This document shows, one piece after another, positions 52,528 to 59,580 of a stretch of 59,580 nt of DNA (its first letter is position 1; the number at the start of each line of letters is the position of its first letter). The notes under the pieces are model-generated. The model saw only the letters and a list, made by a program, of their open reading frames with translations, was not told where the DNA came from and ran no database searches. Source of the DNA: Alicyclobacillus mali NBRC 102425. GTDB taxonomy: Bacteria > Bacillota > Bacilli > Alicyclobacillales > Alicyclobacillaceae. Made by a program: the position numbers and the translations under genes. The stretch spans positions 1-59,580 of the forward strand of contig NZ_BCSG01000029.1 in the NCBI RefSeq assembly GCF_001570745.1, given 5' to 3'.

Positions 52528-52611
52528 ATGGTGTTCATTGCGTGGTTCATTGTGGCGTTTGTCGCGGCTGCTCTCATCGTGTACTTCGCAAATCCGCGCC
52601 GACGCAAGTGA
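52528..52611 (+). CDS. 27-residue membrane peptide
   Basis: Reads MVFIAWFIVAFVAAALIVYF then ANPRRRK: one TM helix and a basic tail. SD TGGGGG lies 7 bases upstream and is partly in an inverted repeat. Convergent with the lipoyl-domain gene (2-base gap). Support is moderate. Confidence 0.4.
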   Translation: MVFIAWFIVAFVAAALIVYFANPRRRK

Positions 52612-52613
52612 AC

Positions 52614-52850
52614 TCAACCTTCCTCGATCCGGCAAAGCACATCGTCCATCTGAACGCGATGGCCCTCTTTGGCCACGATCTCCTTCACCACCCCGCTGAC
52701 CTCCGACGGCACTTCGACGGTCACCTTGTCCGTCGTCACCTCCAGCAGCGGTTCGTCCTTCTCCACGCGGTCTCCCTCGGCTTTCAGCCAGGACGTCACA
52801 ACTGCCTTGGTCACACTGTCCCCCAACTGGGGCAGGCGTACCTCCACCAT
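52614..52850 (-). CDS. Stand-alone lipoyl-domain protein
   Basis: A 78-residue protein consisting of one biotinyl/lipoyl domain as in E2 acyltransferases: VEVRLPQLGDSVTKAVVTSW and EVTTDKVTVEVPS, where K42 is the lipoylation site. Separate E2 catalytic and binding domains are missing and no 2-oxoacid dehydrogenase genes are near. SD GGAGG 7 bases before the ATG at 52850 shows it is a gene and not a fragment. Possibly a swinging-arm carrier or a lipoate reservoir. Confidence 0.82.
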   Translation of the reverse strand: MVEVRLPQLGDSVTKAVVTSWLKAEGDRVEKDEPLLEVTTDKVTVEVPSEVSGVVKEIVAKEGHRVQMDDVLCRIEEG

Positions 52851-52864
52851 GAGCACCCCTCCTT

Positions 52865-53566
52865 TCAGTCCGCCCGAAGCTCAATGGGCTCACGCCATAT
52901 GGCCTCCGCCTTCGACGCTGACAGTTGCCCGTCGTCCACCATGTTTTCAAGTACGACCTGCTGGCGCGATCTCGCGAGGGCGAAATGAGTCAACGGGTCG
53001 TACGCGGACGGCGCGTTCGGCAGGCCAGCCACGAGCGTGAGCTCGCCCGCATTGCAATCCCACGGCGGCTTGCCAAAATACGTCTCACACGCATTATACA
53101 GCCCGTACGCGCCATGGCCAAAGTACACCACGTTGGCGTACAGGGTGAAGATCTCCTGCTTGGACATCGTGTCATAGAGTCCGATGGCGTACCAAGCCTG
53201 CAACAGTTTGCGGCGCAGCGTCTTCTGCTTGCCGAGGATTGTATTGTCGACCAACTGCTGCGTCAGGGTGGATCCGCCCTCGACATAACCGTCCTTCTCT
53301 ACATCCACCACGACACTCCGCGCGATGCCAATCGGATCAATGCCGGGATCGGACCAGAAGCGTCGGTCCTCGGTGGCGATCACGGCCTGGCGAAACACGG
53401 CAGGTATTTGGCCGTATTGGACGGGATGCACACGCTTCTCGCGCATGCGCAGATCTGCCGCCTGCCTCACGCGCGAGGCGACGGGGTTCACCGCGTGAAA
53501 GTACACGTCCTGGCCTGCCCACAGGGCCGCAAGCAGAACGAGCGCCCGAATCCAAACGCGTCTCAA
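52865..53566 (-). CDS. Monofunctional peptidoglycan glycosyltransferase (GT51)
   Basis: A 233-residue membrane-anchored enzyme: N-terminal TM (about 5-20), then AVIATEDRRFWSDPGIDPIGIARS (catalytic Glu) and EGGSTLTQQLVDNT, and AGLPNAPSAYDPL. It matches the transglycosylase half of class A PBPs without a transpeptidase. It polymerises lipid II glycan chains. TTG start at 53566 with GAGGCGG about 7 bases upstream; moderately sure. Next gene upstream is darB. Confidence 0.9.
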   Translation of the reverse strand: MRRVWIRALVLLAALWAGQDVYFHAVNPVASRVRQAADLRMREKRVHPVQYGQIPAVFRQAVIATEDRRFWSDPGIDPIGIARSVVVDVEKDGYVEGGSTLTQQLVDNTILGKQKTLRRKLLQAWYAIGLYDTMSKQEIFTLYANVVYFGHGAYGLYNACETYFGKPPWDCNAGELTLVAGLPNAPSAYDPLTHFALARSRQQVVLENMVDDGQLSASKAEAIWREPIELRAD

Positions 53567-53578
53567 TCCCTCACCGCC

Positions 53579-54034
53579 TCAGGGCCGCTTTCTCCCTTTG
53601 CGAATCACCCCATTGAGGTACGCGAGAATGCCATGGCGCGTGAGCAACCCCACGAACTTTCCACCTTCGTCTTCGACGCACAAAAAAGGCGCGTCGATAC
53701 TGAGTTGAAGGGCGCGCAAAAAAGGCTCGCCTCTGCCGATGCGGTGGAAGTCCGTGCGCATCACATCCTGAACTGTGAAGGACGAGAGCGCCTCGAACTC
53801 AATGCGCTCCAGCCCCAGAATCCTGTCCAGGATGAGCGTCTTGCTGATAATGCCCACGACCCGGCCGTCGCTCGAGACAACCGGGATGGCCGAATAGCCA
53901 GATTTAATCAAAACCAACAGCGCGTGCTCGGCGCTGTGTTGCGGATGTACGCAGGCCACGTCGTCCGCGTCGATGATGAGGCGCGCGATGTCCTCGTCCT
54001 GCAACGTCAAAGACTGCATAGTCTCCATAGACAT
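53579..54034 (-). CDS. darB: CBS-domain protein, DarB/CbpB-like
   Basis: A 151-residue protein of two CBS motifs. EHALLVLIKSGYSAIPVV and LGLERIEFEALSSFTVQDVM are close to Bacillus YkuL (DarB), which binds c-di-AMP and controls the (p)ppGpp synthetase and pyruvate carboxylase. The same role is inferred. ATG with GGGAG 10 bases upstream. A TGGTAAAAT extended -10 and a CAGGCTGAGCCTG palindrome lie upstream. Confidence 0.82.
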   Translation of the reverse strand: MSMETMQSLTLQDEDIARLIIDADDVACVHPQHSAEHALLVLIKSGYSAIPVVSSDGRVVGIISKTLILDRILGLERIEFEALSSFTVQDVMRTDFHRIGRGEPFLRALQLSIDAPFLCVEDEGGKFVGLLTRHGILAYLNGVIRKGRKRP

Positions 54035-54085
54035 AGACGAACGTCTCCCTGAAGCCCAGGCTGAGCCTGTCGGTGTTCGCCTCGT

Positions 54086-54094
54086 ATTTTACCA
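54086..54094 (-). promoter_or_regulatory. Extended -10 promoter of darB
   Basis: Minus strand TGGTAAAAT, TGN plus TAAAAT, about 50 bases upstream of the darB start. No good -35. Confidence 0.4.
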
Positions 54095-54134
54095 GAACGC
54101 GGTCGCCGCCGATATGGCGACGACGCGCCTCCCA

Positions 54135-54338
54135 TCACGACACGGGTCCCACGCGACGGTGCGTCATGTCGGGCGGCGGCACGACAGCCGGGTCCAGCCG
54201 TTCATGCGCGATTTCGGGTGCGACGCCTCCGTCCTGTTGCAACCGGTCGATCCCGTCGTACACCGAATCCAGGTAGACCTCGCTCCCGTGCGCCTGGTTG
54301 CCATCCGACACAGGCGTGTGGCCGCGCTCGTCCGCCAT
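54135..54338 (-). CDS. Small acidic hypothetical protein
   Basis: A 67-residue polar protein (begins MADERGHTPVSDGNQ, with VYLDSVYDGIDRLQQDGG in the middle). No recognised domain. AAGGAGG lies 8 bases before the ATG at 54338, the main support. Possibly a small spore- or stress-linked protein; no evidence for that here. Confidence 0.55.
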   Translation of the reverse strand: MADERGHTPVSDGNQAHGSEVYLDSVYDGIDRLQQDGGVAPEIAHERLDPAVVPPPDMTHRRVGPVS

Positions 54339-54433
54339 GGCTCTCGCCTCCTTCGCATGGATTCCCATCTGTATCGTGACCACGAAGGGGCGGCGTTATT
54401 CGACATGAAGGACGGCGAAGGCGCGAATGGCGT

Positions 54434-55198
54434 TCAACCCTCAGCCTCCTTTTGGTAGATGAAGGGGGCCACAAGACGAAGGCCACACGGATGGATTCCG
54501 ATCAACTGCTCGGTGCTGCCCACGAACAGATGACCTCCAGGCTTCAATGCGCGTGAAAACCCGGCGATAATTCGCTGTTTCGCCGGCTCCGTCAAATAGA
54601 TCAACAAATTGCGGCATACGATGAGATCAAGATCATGGGGATACGGATCGGAGAGCAAATTATGCCGCTCCAAGCGGACACGGCGGCGAATGGCTGTGTC
54701 CACCTGCCATCCGCCAGAAACCGGTTCGAAAAATCGCGCCAGGCGCTCAGGAGAAACGTTCACCAGGGCGCGCGGCGGATACACGCCTCGCGCAGCCACC
54801 TGCAGCGCACGCTCGTCGAGGTCCGTCGCCCAGATGTCGATGTCCAGGCCGAGTTCGGCACAGAGCACAGCGAGGCTGTAGGGCTCCTCGCCGTTCGCGC
54901 ATCCCGCGCTCCAGGCGCGAAGCGGCGTGATCGCGGCCGCTTTGAGTCTTGCGCGGAGATCATCCCAGCGCTCCGGGTTACGAAAAAATTCAGACACTTG
55001 AATCGTGACGCGATCGACCAATTCCCTGAGAAGCGAGGCATCGCGCGCGAGGGCCGCGGCGTAAGCGGAGAAGTTCGAAAAGCCGCGGCGATCGCGCAGA
55101 TGGGTCACGCGGCGTTCCATCTGCGGACGCTTGTATGAGTTCAAGTCGATTCCCGTCAATCGTCGGACGTGTTCCACAAATTCCAGATAGGGATCCAG
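54434..55198 (-). CDS. cheR: Chemotaxis methyltransferase CheR
   Basis: A 254-residue SAM-dependent methyltransferase of chemoreceptor glutamates. The N-terminal helical domain (LTGIDLNSYKRPQMERRVTH) precedes the SAM fold: RAWSAGCANGEEPYSLAV, IWATDLDERAL, DLIVCRNLLIYL, GGHLFVGSTEQL. CTG at 55198 aligns with the Met of Bacillus CheR (residues 1-20 line up without gaps) and has GGAG 9 bases upstream. The GTG at 55177 is the conventional alternative. No other chemotaxis gene is in the window. Confidence 0.92.
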   Translation of the reverse strand: MDPYLEFVEHVRRLTGIDLNSYKRPQMERRVTHLRDRRGFSNFSAYAAALARDASLLRELVDRVTIQVSEFFRNPERWDDLRARLKAAAITPLRAWSAGCANGEEPYSLAVLCAELGLDIDIWATDLDERALQVAARGVYPPRALVNVSPERLARFFEPVSGGWQVDTAIRRRVRLERHNLLSDPYPHDLDLIVCRNLLIYLTEPAKQRIIAGFSRALKPGGHLFVGSTEQLIGIHPCGLRLVAPFIYQKEAEG

Positions 55199-55227
55199 TG
55201 TGACTCACTCCACAAAGGCGGGTGTGC

Positions 55228-56097
55228 GTGGTGGAGACAAAGTGGAACCTGGGCATCGCCCTGTCGGGAGGCACGCTGAAGGCCGCCGCGCACGTCGGTG
55301 TGCTTTCGGCACTCGACAAGCTGGGCATACGCCCGGACGCGGTCGCAGGCACAAGCGCCGGATCGCTCGTCGGTTGTCTGTACGCCTACGGGTACCGCGC
55401 GGAAGATCTCGAGCGTCTCGCGCGCTCGTTCCCAGGTTGGCGCCTGATGGACTACGGCTTCCCTGTCGTTCAGTCCTTGGCGGCCATCGCCACGAGCCGA
55501 ATGGGCATCGGCTCTCGGCGGCCCCCCGTCCCTCCGGGCCTGCTGCGCGGCCAGCGACTTCGCGAGTACATCGAGCGCCTGCTCGCGAATCGCAGACCCC
55601 AGATGCCCATCTTCGTGCTTGCCACGGACCTTCTCTCCGGCCGGCCAATCGTCTTCACCCCGCAGGAGGTGCGAACGGACATGTTCCACCAGACAGAGTC
55701 GATGGCTATGGCCGTCGCCGGAAGCTGCGCACTGCCTGGGCTTTTCCCGCCCGTGAAGCACGGGCCGTACCTGCTTGTGGACGGCGCCATGCGCCACTAC
55801 GTACCGGTGTCCGTGCTGCGCCAAGTGGGCTGTCGTCGAATTCTGGCGATCAACCTGTACCGACTGCCCGCCGAATTCCACCCCAACACGCTGATCGACG
55901 TGTTTCTACGCGCGTTCGACATTCTCCTGCGTGAAACCATTGACAACGATCTCGACGTCCCGTCCGTGCTGCTCCTGGAACCTGATCTGACCTCCGTCAA
56001 GGGGCAGCCTTTTGAGCGCCTGCCAGCGTACATTCGAGCGGGCCAGATCTGTGTGGAACGCCATGCCGAGGCCATAGCGCAGTTTATCCGCGCCTGA
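55228..56097 (+). CDS. Patatin-like phospholipase
   Basis: A 289-residue acyl hydrolase. Seen: LGIALSGGTLKAAAHVGVL (oxyanion hole), GTSAGSLVG (catalytic Ser about 43) and VDGAMRHYVP (catalytic Asp). Most similar in outline to the RssA/YchK bacterial patatins; lipid target unknown. GTG at 55228 follows AAGGCGG by 7 bases; GTGs at 55222 and 55231 are alternatives. Transcribed opposite to its neighbours and placed between ndk and cheR, which are adjacent in Bacillus. Confidence 0.85.
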   Translation: MVETKWNLGIALSGGTLKAAAHVGVLSALDKLGIRPDAVAGTSAGSLVGCLYAYGYRAEDLERLARSFPGWRLMDYGFPVVQSLAAIATSRMGIGSRRPPVPPGLLRGQRLREYIERLLANRRPQMPIFVLATDLLSGRPIVFTPQEVRTDMFHQTESMAMAVAGSCALPGLFPPVKHGPYLLVDGAMRHYVPVSVLRQVGCRRILAINLYRLPAEFHPNTLIDVFLRAFDILLRETIDNDLDVPSVLLLEPDLTSVKGQPFERLPAYIRAGQICVERHAEAIAQFIRA

Positions 56098-56103
56098 GCC
56101 ATG

Positions 56104-56127
56104 AAAAAACCCGCGCGCAAGCGCGGG
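56104..56127 (-). terminator. Intrinsic terminator of ndk
   Basis: CCCGCGC-TTGC-GCGCGGG (7-bp stem) followed by TTTTTT on the minus strand, 5 bases after the ndk stop. The mirror orientation is close to the patatin stop but has no T-tract. Confidence 0.85.
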
Positions 56128-56132
56128 CCATC

Positions 56133-56582
56133 TCACGCCAGCCAGGCGTCCACGGTGCGTTCGTACGTCAGCGCCCCTTCAGAAAACCACAACTCAATTT
56201 CCCGTTTTGCGCTCTCAGGCGAATCAGAACCGTGCACGACGTTCATGCCGATGGTGAGGCCGAGATCGCCACGAATCGTCCCCGGCGCCGCCTCAGCTGG
56301 GTTTGTTTTGCCCATCATCGTGCGAGCCACCGCAATGGCATTCTCGCCTTCCAGGATCATGGCGAACACCGGCGACGACGTGATGAACTGAACGAGCTCG
56401 CCGAAAAAGGGGCGTTCGCGGTGCTCCGCGTAGTGCGCCTCCGCAAGCTCCTTGGATACCTGCACGAGCTTCGCGGCAACGAGCTTCAGCCCCTTGCGCT
56501 CAAATCGCGCCACGACTTCACCGACGAGTCCGCGCTGCACGCCATCGGGCTTCACCATGACAAACGTCTGTTCTCGGGCCAT
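56133..56582 (-). CDS. ndk: Nucleoside-diphosphate kinase
   Basis: A 149-residue phosphotransferase balancing NTP pools. Seen: [49 protein letters not shown], and [17 protein letters not shown] (catalytic His). Full length. ATG with GAGGG 9 bases upstream; own promoter just downstream of hepT. Confidence 0.97.
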   Translation of the reverse strand: MAREQTFVMVKPDGVQRGLVGEVVARFERKGLKLVAAKLVQVSKELAEAHYAEHRERPFFGELVQFITSSPVFAMILEGENAIAVARTMMGKTNPAEAAPGTIRGDLGLTIGMNVVHGSDSPESAKREIELWFSEGALTYERTVDAWLA

Positions 56583-56637
56583 GTCTTCCATCCCTCGCTC
56601 CATGCTTGTTGTCCGCGGCCAGGCCACAGACGGCGCT

Positions 56638-56667
56638 ATTGTAAGAAATTCTCCGCTCCGATTGCAA
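56638..56667 (-). promoter_or_regulatory. Promoter of ndk
   Basis: TTGCAA (56667-56662), 18-base spacer, TACAAT (56643-56638), between hepT and ndk. Confidence 0.65.
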
Positions 56668-56668
56668 G

Positions 56669-57634
56669 TCAATATCGTCGGCGGATGATAAACGAGGTCA
56701 GGCCCATCAGCTGCTCTCGGACCGCCTCCCGCGTGACCGCGCCAAGCAGATGTCTGGATTTTTCGAGGTATCGCTCCGCCAGTCGCTCAGCCTCCGCCAG
56801 CGCTCCCGACGCCACGACAAGCCGAATGGCTTCCTCCGCATCTTCGTCCGGCATGCCCTCCCGCACCAGGGCCCTTAGGCGTTGCCCAAGCTCAGGGCGA
56901 GAAGCTGCCAGCAGGGCCGGCAGTGTCAGATTCCCCTGGCGCAAATCCCCTCCCACGGGCTTGCCCACGATCTCGGCCGCCCCCGTGAAGTCGAGCAGAT
57001 CATCCACAATCTGAAATGCCATCCCTGCCGCGTGCCCGAATCGCGCGAGCGCCGCGACCTCCCGCTCCTGCGCGCCGCCGACCATCGCTCCCAACTGACA
57101 ACTCAGCGAGATGAGCAGCGCCGTCTTCCGGTGGATGCGGCGCAGATACGTCATCACGCCCTGCGACCAATTGTAAAAGTCCTCAATTTGCTCGATCTCG
57201 CCCTCGCACAAAAGCACAATTCCCCGGGCCATCAGCCGATGAACCGCGAGGTTGTCCACTTCGGCGAGAAGTTGGATGGCGCGCGCGAACAGGTAATCGC
57301 CTGTGTACATCGCGGCGAGGTTGCCGTAGCTCTTACGGACAGTGGGCTTGCCGCGCCGAAGATCGGCTCGGTCGATCACGTCGTCATGCACCAAGGTCGC
57401 CATGTGGATCATCTCAAGCGCCGCGGCGACCTTGGCGACGTCTTCAGACCACGCGCGTTCCCCCAGCCCGCAGATCAGCGCAAACAGGGGACGAATGCGC
57501 TTGCCGCCGGCTTCCAACAGCGTTCGACCTGCCTTTGCGAGGTCCGAGTGTTCCGCATGGGCCCGCTCGTCCAACAGCTGTTCCACGCGTTCCAATTCAC
57601 GCCGGTACAGGAGATAAATATCGTGAAATTCCAC
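56669..57634 (-). CDS. hepT: Heptaprenyl diphosphate synthase component II
   Basis: A 321-residue trans-prenyltransferase, the catalytic half of the two-part enzyme making the C35 side chain of menaquinone-7. Seen: [29 protein letters not shown] (first DDxxD) and [10 protein letters not shown] (second). GTG start with GAGGAGCGG upstream. Works with HepS in the same operon. Confidence 0.93.
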   Translation of the reverse strand: MEFHDIYLLYRRELERVEQLLDERAHAEHSDLAKAGRTLLEAGGKRIRPLFALICGLGERAWSEDVAKVAAALEMIHMATLVHDDVIDRADLRRGKPTVRKSYGNLAAMYTGDYLFARAIQLLAEVDNLAVHRLMARGIVLLCEGEIEQIEDFYNWSQGVMTYLRRIHRKTALLISLSCQLGAMVGGAQEREVAALARFGHAAGMAFQIVDDLLDFTGAAEIVGKPVGGDLRQGNLTLPALLAASRPELGQRLRALVREGMPDEDAEEAIRLVVASGALAEAERLAERYLEKSRHLLGAVTREAVREQLMGLTSFIIRRRY

Positions 57635-57646
57635 GCCGACCGCTCC

Positions 57647-58351
57647 TCATTTCCATCCGATGTGGAAGGCCGCGATACCAAACGTCAATGGGCGGCTCCA
57701 CACGTCGCGCAAGCCGACGCGACGAAAAATCTCCTCAAGCCCCTTCCGATCCGGAAAGTCGATAAGTGACTCGGGCAGCCACTCGTACGGCGCGCGATCC
57801 CCTACCACGAGCTCGCCGATTTTGGGGAGAATGCGGTAAAAGTAAAAGTAATACAGTCGACGGAACCACGCGGCCTCCGGCTTCGATAGTTCGAGCGACA
57901 CGACGGCGCCGCCGGGCTTCACCACGCGAGTCATCTCTCGCAGACAGCCTTCCGCACTTGGCATATTCCGCAGTGCGAAGCCAATGGTACACAAATCGAA
58001 CGTGTTATCCGGAAACGGCAGGTTCATCGCGTCGCCGTGGACGAACTGGACGCGATCGCGAAAAGGAAATTGCAGACGCCGTTCCTCCGCCACCTCAAGC
58101 ATGGCCTCAGTGAAGTCGAGCCCAATCACCCGCCCCCCAGACCCAAGCCGTTTGGCGATGGCAAACGTCCACGCGCCCGTACCCGCCGCCACGTCAAGCA
58201 CCTGGGAGTTCGGCGCGAGCGGCAAGCGGCGCATCGCATAGTTTCGCCAGAGGCGATGCTGTTGAAAGCTCAATACCGAGTTCATCGCATCGTATCGCCT
58301 GGCGATTTTCGAAAACACGTCGTGGACATACGCTGACTTATCGCCTTGCAT
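57647..58351 (-). CDS. menG: Demethylmenaquinone methyltransferase
   Basis: A 234-residue UbiE/MenG-family SAM methyltransferase, final step of menaquinone synthesis. Seen: YDAMNSVLSFQQHRLWRNYA, LDVAAGTGAWTFAIAKR (SAM loop), DAMNLPFPDNTFDLCTIGFALRN. Length equals Bacillus MenG (233). ATG is 1 base after the hepS stop, with AAGGGAAG upstream. Confidence 0.95.
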   Translation of the reverse strand: MQGDKSAYVHDVFSKIARRYDAMNSVLSFQQHRLWRNYAMRRLPLAPNSQVLDVAAGTGAWTFAIAKRLGSGGRVIGLDFTEAMLEVAEERRLQFPFRDRVQFVHGDAMNLPFPDNTFDLCTIGFALRNMPSAEGCLREMTRVVKPGGAVVSLELSKPEAAWFRRLYYFYFYRILPKIGELVVGDRAPYEWLPESLIDFPDRKGLEEIFRRVGLRDVWSRPLTFGIAAFHIGWK

Positions 58352-58352
58352 C

Positions 58353-59117
58353 TCAACGCTTCCCTTCCGCTGCCTGAAGCCCTTTCGGCTCTTCGGGAAG
58401 GGCGTAATCAAAAACCGACCATGTCCCGCGCAGCCTGGCGGCATCCTTCGCTGAAAACAACAGGCCTTCGCGCGCCCGAGAAGAAACGGTGCCGCGCGTG
58501 AACACCCGGACCCTCGCGCCGCCCGCGAGAATGTGATTGCGCACTGCCTCGTCCACCTGCGCCATCCACGCCCCTGAATTTGGATGATAATGGCGAACCA
58601 AAGCTCGCAACAACTCCGCTTCGATGGTCGACATGCGCTCCATATACACGTCCAGAGACAGCGGAGACGCCATCAACAGGTCCATCTTCGCCTCGTTGAT
58701 TCGGACGACCGCCTCACACAATTCGTGCATGAGCTGACGATCTCCAAGCTCCGCAAGGATCAGGTAGTATTTGCTGCTGTCATAGTCCCCGGCCAACACC
58801 ACAAGCCCTTGTTGCTCCGCGCCCCACTCGTCGATTTCGTCATGAATCGACAATCCCTGTTCCAACAAAAGAACGGCGGTGAGGACGCGCTCCGCCTCGC
58901 TTTCCGGCACCGCAGCTGACTGCAGGATGGCGTAACCGAGATCGAAATGAAATGGACTCACCGCCTGGCGGACCTTCCGCTTGGCCAAGTAGTCGTGATC
59001 CATATGCGCCTTGGCGCAACGCGTGACGCGTTGAAACATTGCCTCCCGTGCGTCCGTCAAGCCGGTGTCATCTCCTTCGAACGGGCCGACCCTTGTATGC
59101 TGCGGATAGTATATCAT
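58353..59117 (-). CDS. hepS: Heptaprenyl diphosphate synthase component I
   Basis: A 254-residue HepS-family subunit, needed with HepT. The AHMDHDYLAKRKVRQAV and SIHDEIDEWG segments fit the family (Bacillus HPYLAK and DTHDEV). ATG at 59117, 13 bases after mtrB, has no SD; a TTG at 59060 with AAGGAG 11 bases upstream would better match the Bacillus length. The true start is uncertain. Confidence 0.85.
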   Translation of the reverse strand: MIYYPQHTRVGPFEGDDTGLTDAREAMFQRVTRCAKAHMDHDYLAKRKVRQAVSPFHFDLGYAILQSAAVPESEAERVLTAVLLLEQGLSIHDEIDEWGAEQQGLVVLAGDYDSSKYYLILAELGDRQLMHELCEAVVRINEAKMDLLMASPLSLDVYMERMSTIEAELLRALVRHYHPNSGAWMAQVDEAVRNHILAGGARVRVFTRGTVSSRAREGLLFSAKDAARLRGTWSVFDYALPEEPKGLQAAEGKR

Positions 59118-59130
59118 AAATGATGGACGC

Positions 59131-59364
59131 TCACGCGTCCTCGTCGGTGCGCACAATCCCGTACCGAGTGTAGATGACGGCCTTTCCCCGGATCTTGATG
59201 GCCGACGTGTGCTCCGTGAACTGTGCAATCATGACTTCGCTCTTGTCCAATTTCTCAGCATGATGAAATCGCGTCTGAGGGCCACGCGTCATGCCGTTCA
59301 CCTGAACTCCGTTTTCAAGGGCCCGAATCACCACGTAATCGCCGCTGTAGGGCGTGTCAGCCAA
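59131..59364 (-). CDS. mtrB: Tryptophan RNA-binding attenuation protein TRAP
   Basis: A 77-residue subunit of the 11-mer TRAP ring. The RNA-binding residues of Bacillus MtrB are kept: E37-K38 and D40 (EKLDK), K57 and R59 (IKIRG). The tryptophan pocket (GMTRG...[16 protein letters not shown]) is also intact. With tryptophan, TRAP binds (G/U)AG repeats. A matching site precedes trpD in this window. TTG start with AAGGAGG (59379-59373) 8 bases upstream. It follows tRNA-Pro and a terminator hairpin with no room for its own promoter. Confidence 0.95.
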   Translation of the reverse strand: MADTPYSGDYVVIRALENGVQVNGMTRGPQTRFHHAEKLDKSEVMIAQFTEHTSAIKIRGKAVIYTRYGIVRTDEDA

Positions 59365-59390
59365 GGCCGCAGCCTCCTTCGAATCCGCCT

Positions 59391-59423
59391 AAAATACGAA
59401 GACCAGCGCTCAACACGCTGGTC
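59391..59423 (-). terminator. Terminator after tRNA-Pro, before mtrB
   Basis: GACCAGCG and CGCTGGTC (8-bp stem, 7-base loop) followed by TTCGTATTTT, an interrupted T-tract. It starts 2 bases after the tRNA CCA and ends 11 bases before the mtrB SD. It may be a leaky terminator that lets mtrB be transcribed. Confidence 0.7.
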
Positions 59424-59425
59424 AC

Positions 59426-59502
59426 TGGTCGGAATGACGGGATTTGAACCCGTGACCTCTACCTCCCCAAGGTAGCGCGCTACCAGGCTGCGCCACATCC
59501 CG
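59426..59502 (-). tRNA. tRNA-Pro (GGG)
   Basis: 77 bases including encoded CCA. Acceptor CGGGATG pairs with CATTCCG (one G-T). Anticodon arm CTACC-TTGGGGA-GGTAG gives anticodon GGG. T-arm has GGGTTCAAATCCC. Own promoter upstream. Confidence 0.95.
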
Positions 59503-59535
59503 ACGTCCTTCGCTCTTTTCGTGAAGCCGTTGATG

Positions 59536-59564
59536 ATTGTAACACGCGACTCTGGTTTCTGCAA
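59536..59564 (-). promoter_or_regulatory. Promoter of tRNA-Pro (and probably mtrB)
   Basis: TTGCAG (59564-59559), 17-base spacer, TACAAT (59541-59536), minus strand, 34 bases upstream of the tRNA 5' end. Confidence 0.75.
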
Positions 59565-59580
59565 GTGGCGAGCGCCTGAC

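Noticed and set aside
54164-54406. 80-codon frame overlapping the 67-residue gene
   Set aside because: Arg/Trp/Ser-rich out-of-frame product without SD; the alternative frame has AAGGAGG at good spacing.
1-59580. CRISPR arrays, insertion sequences, prophage or long direct repeats
   Set aside because: None seen on reading; no transposase, integrase or repeat-spacer pattern.

Overview
The window (about 60% G+C) reads as a chromosomal segment of a thermo-acidophilic, spore-forming Bacillota of the Alicyclobacillus type. This is inferred from Bacillus-like gene order and proteins (mtrB-hepS-menG-hepT-ndk-cheR, aroC-aroB-aroH-trp, ypiB, ypjD/mazG-dapB-bshA-cca-birA-dinG-ypmA-tseB-asnS-dnaD, ylbJ, darB), high G+C, many GTG/TTG starts with strong Shine-Dalgarno (SD) sequences, and tight gene overlaps. 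I see no phage, insertion sequence, CRISPR array or rRNA. There is one tRNA. No gene-free stretch exceeds 300 bases.

Layout. 1-4.6 kb: FAD oxidoreductase, NRAMP-type metal transporter with a DtxR-like operator, CsaA, secreted lipase-like protein, small zinc-finger protein. 4.7-12.3 kb: divergent murF and ddl, then (minus strand) surE-ypmA-tseB, a bitopic protein with an FtsH-like protease, and asnS-dnaD. 13-19.3 kb: methylthioadenosine salvage (mtnP-mtnA-mtaD) and an NHEJ set with LigD split into separate polymerase and ligase genes plus Ku. 19.3-27.6 kb: a minus-strand unit mazG-dapB-bshA-cca-birA-TPR-dinG-ku. 27.7-34.2 kb: membrane proteins (YlbJ, UppP, YkvI, YitT/YpjC), YpiB and a helicase-associated protein. 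34.4-43.7 kb: aromatic amino acid block (aroC-aroB-aroH, trpDCFBA, DAHP synthase, tyrA). 43.8-48 kb: three tandem M42 peptidases behind a pseudouridine synthase and a 33-codon membrane peptide. 48-56 kb: LysM transglycosylase, MoxR/VWA pair, tiny membrane proteins, orphan lipoyl domain, monofunctional transglycosylase, DarB-like CBS protein, CheR, patatin. 56-59.6 kb: ndk, heptaprenyl-diphosphate synthase and menaquinone methylation, mtrB (TRAP), tRNA-Pro.

The most striking point joins the last region to the trp operon. The window encodes TRAP (mtrB). The leader of trpD, the first gene of a trp operon lacking trpE, carries nine (G/T)AG triplets (ten counting one CAG) at near-regular spacing, four of them covering the trpD SD and the bases just before the start codon. 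This suggests direct TRAP repression of trpD translation. Other points of note are a third M42 paralogue that has lost catalytic residues, an FtsH-like protease without an ectodomain next to a bitopic partner, a DtxR-like box over the NRAMP promoter, and a stand-alone lipoyl domain.
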